64,000 bases of DNA. It comes from Actinomadura sp. WMMA1423 (lineage in GTDB: Bacteria > Actinomycetota > Actinomycetes > Streptosporangiales > Streptosporangiaceae). Below the pieces are notes generated by a model. It searched no databases, was not told the DNA's origin, and saw nothing but the letters and a program-made list of their open reading frames with translations. Numbering within the stretch: position 1 is the stretch's first letter; every line of letters starts with the position of its first letter. Below, piece after piece: positions 61,838 through 64,000 of this stretch. The translations under genes and the position numbers were made by a program. The stretch is taken from NCBI RefSeq assembly GCF_006547145.1, contig NZ_CP041244.1:4030001-4094000 (forward strand), written 5' to 3'.

Positions 61838-61866
61838 GCCGCCGGCCCTGCTGCTGTGGCCCCTGA

Positions 61867-62400
61867 TCACAGCAGACCGTTACTCGGCAGTGCGAACGCC
61901 ACGGCCTTGCCGGGCCGTCGCGCCGAGGAGACGACCGTCGGATAGGCCTTGCACAGACCTCCTGAGAGCCGATGGACGATGGCCAGACCATGACCGTGCT
62001 CCCGGGGCACTTCAGCCGGCGCAAACTCCGCCGCCTCAGCGCCCTTCAGCTTTTCGAAGATCTCGGGGATACCAGCCAGGTCGGTGCCGCCATCAACGAC
62101 CTCGCACCAGGCCGGACGCCCGCCGACGAGCACGAAACGGATCTCGTAGGGCCCGCCGGCGTAGGAGACGGCGTTGGCAGCAAGCTCGCCAACCACCAGC
62201 TCGGCCTCGTCAACATCGTTCTCGTCAACGCCGGCGTTTCGTAGCACCTCCCGCAGCAACGCCCTGGCGTGACGCGCGGTCCGTTCTTCTGGAAGATCAC
62301 GGATCTCCAGCTGGAAGCCGGCGAACTCCGTCTGCTCGATCGCAGCTTGTTCGGCTTGTCCGGACGACACCTCCTGCTCGTTCTCGGGGGGCTCCGCCAC
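61867..62400 (-). CDS. RsbW-like ATP-binding protein
   Basis: A 177-aa GHKL ATPase, GTG 62400 with GGAGGT 6 bases upstream. It has a Glu-rich N-terminus, then HARALLREVLRNAGVDENDVDEAELVVGELAANAVSYAGGPYEIRF (N-box) and REHGHGLAIVHRLSGGLCKAY (G-box). The usual NAxRH reads NAVSYA. It is probably a serine kinase or switch protein in sigma-factor control. It is divergent from the TPR regulator (269-bp gap), consistent with a joint regulatory unit. Confidence 0.8.
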   Translation of the reverse strand: MAEPPENEQEVSSGQAEQAAIEQTEFAGFQLEIRDLPEERTARHARALLREVLRNAGVDENDVDEAELVVGELAANAVSYAGGPYEIRFVLVGGRPAWCEVVDGGTDLAGIPEIFEKLKGAEAAEFAPAEVPREHGHGLAIVHRLSGGLCKAYPTVVSSARRPGKAVAFALPSNGLL

Positions 62401-62669
62401 AACCGCACCTCCTGAAGGGTTCTGGCTGCCAGGCAGCCTTCTGACCTCGTCTGGGTGCCAGAACAGTGACGCAGAGTCAGCAACGTGCCAACCGTCGAGA
62501 ATCCGCGAATCCGCAGAAACCGTGGAAGAGACACGGAAGCCGGCCTCCAACCCGTTGCCGATCCACGGGAAGCAGTCCACGCACGTCAGAAAGAGGGTCG
62601 AGTTGACCAGCGCCGTTCTACGCTGAAGGCCACTGGCACCAGCCGCGACAGAACGCCATGGGAGCACCA

Positions 62670-64000
62670 ATGGCCCGAGGAGAGCACGCCCCATCCTGCG
62701 CACGTCAATGGCGGCAGCGAGCCCAAGCCGAGAACTGGCGGACGTGGAAGCTGGTGCAGGCCATCCACCGCTGCTGCGGGGTGAGCCTGCTGAAGGCGCA
62801 CCGGCTTGCCCAGGGCTGGACGGCTCAAGCCGCCATCGATCACTTGGCCGAGCTATGCGAGCGAGAGCGCCTCGGAGTGCCGCACGCCAACATCGATCTG
62901 CTGAACGTCTGGGAGAACGGCCGAGGCCGTCCACGCCCGGACACCATTGATCTTCTCTCCCGGCTGTACCGGGCCAACCCGATCAAGCTCGGCCTGGCCG
63001 CCGACTATTCGGATGACACAGACGTCGACGAGGTTGCGGTCATTCCCGCCCCACACATCCCACCGCTCTTGCCTGCCTCCTCCCAGGCGCCGGTCCTCAC
63101 CCCGAGCGCCCTCCACACCCCTGGGCCGTCAGGCCCGTTGAGAGACGAGACCAACCGCCGGACCTTTTTCAACGACGTCCTCACAGGATGCACCCGGGCT
63201 TCGCATGGCCGCCTGTTAGCGGAAGTGGAGACCCTGAGACAGCAGATGGACCGCACCCTGGCCTCCGGAACGGTCACTGACGACCAGATGGACCGTCTCG
63301 AGGAAATGGTCCTGCAATGCCGCCGCGACTACCTGGTCACTCCGCCGCTGCCGATGCTGTGCCGACTCATGCTCGAGTTCAGCGACGTGCAGAACCTCGC
63401 ATCCCAGCGGCAATCAGGCTCGATCCAATGCCGGCTCTCCAAGATCGCCGCCGTCCTGGCGGTCCTCAGCGCGGACGCCTTGATGAAGCTTGGCGACGTT
63501 CGTCAAGCGGCTGCCTGGTATGGCACCGCCAAGACGGCCGCCGACGACACCGGCGATCCCCAACTGCGAGCGCTCGTCCGAGCGCACCAGGCGATGTTGC
63601 CGTACTACTACGGCGATCCAGCCGAAACGGTGAGCCTCGCTCGAGAGGCTCAGGCCCTTGGTCGTGCCAAGCCCTCGTCTCCCACGGCACTCGCCGCGGC
63701 CGCCGAGGCACGCGCTCTTGCACGCATCGGTGACCACCAAGGCGCCATCGCCTCGCTCGCCCGAGCCCAACGGCTCTTCTCGCAGATCAAGGAGCGCAAC
63801 AACGGGGCGCTGGCTTTCGACTTCACGGAGCAGCGGCTCTACCTGTACATGAGCGGAACCCACGCGTACCTACCGGATCTTCAACGCGCCGAAGCGGTAC
63901 ATGACACCGCTTCGGCGCTGTGCCGCCCAACCAGTCCGAACATCGATCCAGCGCTGGTCAAGCTGGATCGGGCGGCGACGTTTGCCCGTGGCGCGCGGGA
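62670..64000 (+). CDS. XRE/TPR-type transcriptional regulator (cut by window end)
   Basis: An open frame of 443 codons runs off the window. I chose ATG 62670, with GGGAG 5 bases upstream; ATG 62658 is possible. The N-terminal 95 residues (WKLVQAIHRCCGVSLLKAHRLAQGWTAQAAIDHLAELC…LLNVWENGRGRPRPDTIDLLSRLYRANPIKLGLAADY) resemble the degenerate XRE domain of large actinomycete regulators. The rest is TPR-like (VRQAAAWYGTAKTAADDTGDPQLRALVRAHQAML, HQGAIASLARAQRLFSQIKERN). It is divergent from the RsbW-like gene. Confidence 0.8.
   Translation, partial: MARGEHAPSCARQWRQRAQAENWRTWKLVQAIHRCCGVSLLKAHRLAQGWTAQAAIDHLAELCERERLGVPHANIDLLNVWENGRGRPRPDTIDLLSRLYRANPIKLGLAADYSDDTDVDEVAVIPAPHIPPLLPASSQAPVLTPSALHTPGPSGPLRDETNRRTFFNDVLTGCTRASHGRLLAEVETLRQQMDRTLASGTVTDDQMDRLEEMVLQCRRDYLVTPPLPMLCRLMLEFSDVQNLASQRQSGSIQCRLSKIAAVLAVLSADALMKLGDVRQAAAWYGTAKTAADDTGDPQLRALVRAHQAMLPYYYGDPAETVSLAREAQALGRAKPSSPTALAAAAEARALARIGDHQGAIASLARAQRLFSQIKERNNGALAFDFTEQRLYLYMSGTHAYLPDLQRAEAVHDTASALCRPTSPNIDPALVKLDRAATFARGAR

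Overview
This window comes from a high-GC actinomycete chromosome. Nearly every codon ends in G or C, GTG/TTG starts and 4-base ATGA/GTGA overlaps are common, and the gene families (ECF42-type sigma factor with a DGPF partner, LAL/LuxR regulator, XRE and RsbW-like regulators) are typical of Streptomyces/Streptosporangiales. Actinomadura or a relative is my best guess; this is inference.

Positions 1-26.9 kb are ordinary chromosome. They hold a Tat-type flavin amine oxidase, a TetR gene divergent from a dihydrofolate-reductase-like gene with two visible operators between them, an XRE regulator block with a duplicated and fused partner gene, a PASTA protein, a sigma factor/YciI pair, a secreted repeat protein, a crotonase/SDR pair, a second SDR, topoisomerase IB, a phosphoesterase/BON/nucleotidyltransferase cluster, a secreted GH1 glycosidase, an NlpC/P60 hydrolase behind a probable c-di-AMP riboswitch, an old yellow enzyme, a LAL regulator, a dienelactone hydrolase, a thioesterase, a P450, and tRNA-Lys(UUU).

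From the tRNA to about 37.6 kb lies a defence island. It has a two-gene CBASS (SLATT membrane effector plus SMODS/AGS-C nucleotidyltransferase) facing a type I restriction operon (hsdM-hsdS-hsdR) that ends in an AlbA_2/Schlafen-like gene.

From about 38.2 to 60.8 kb lies an integrative conjugative element. It has a tyrosine integrase, an excisionase-like protein and a tandem methyltransferase pair on the minus strand. A tightly coupled plus-strand operon encodes a type IV secretion machine (VirB2-, VirB6-, PrgI-, VirB4-, VirD4-like, a replication-relaxation protein and VirB1-like) and ends in a decayed DUF2637 gene. After an unrecognised cargo gene comes a minus-strand module: a two-wHTH DNA-binding protein, a wHTH-fused MoxR-type AAA ATPase and a metallopeptidase-like/VWA protein. 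This module is the best candidate for an undescribed system in the window, because the ATPase and the DNA-binding protein carry the same wHTH domain. Several decayed genes suggest the element is partly eroded.

From 60.8 kb to the end lies an actinomycete regulatory cluster: two RsbW-like ATP-binding proteins, a small unknown protein and a large divergent TPR regulator cut by the window edge.
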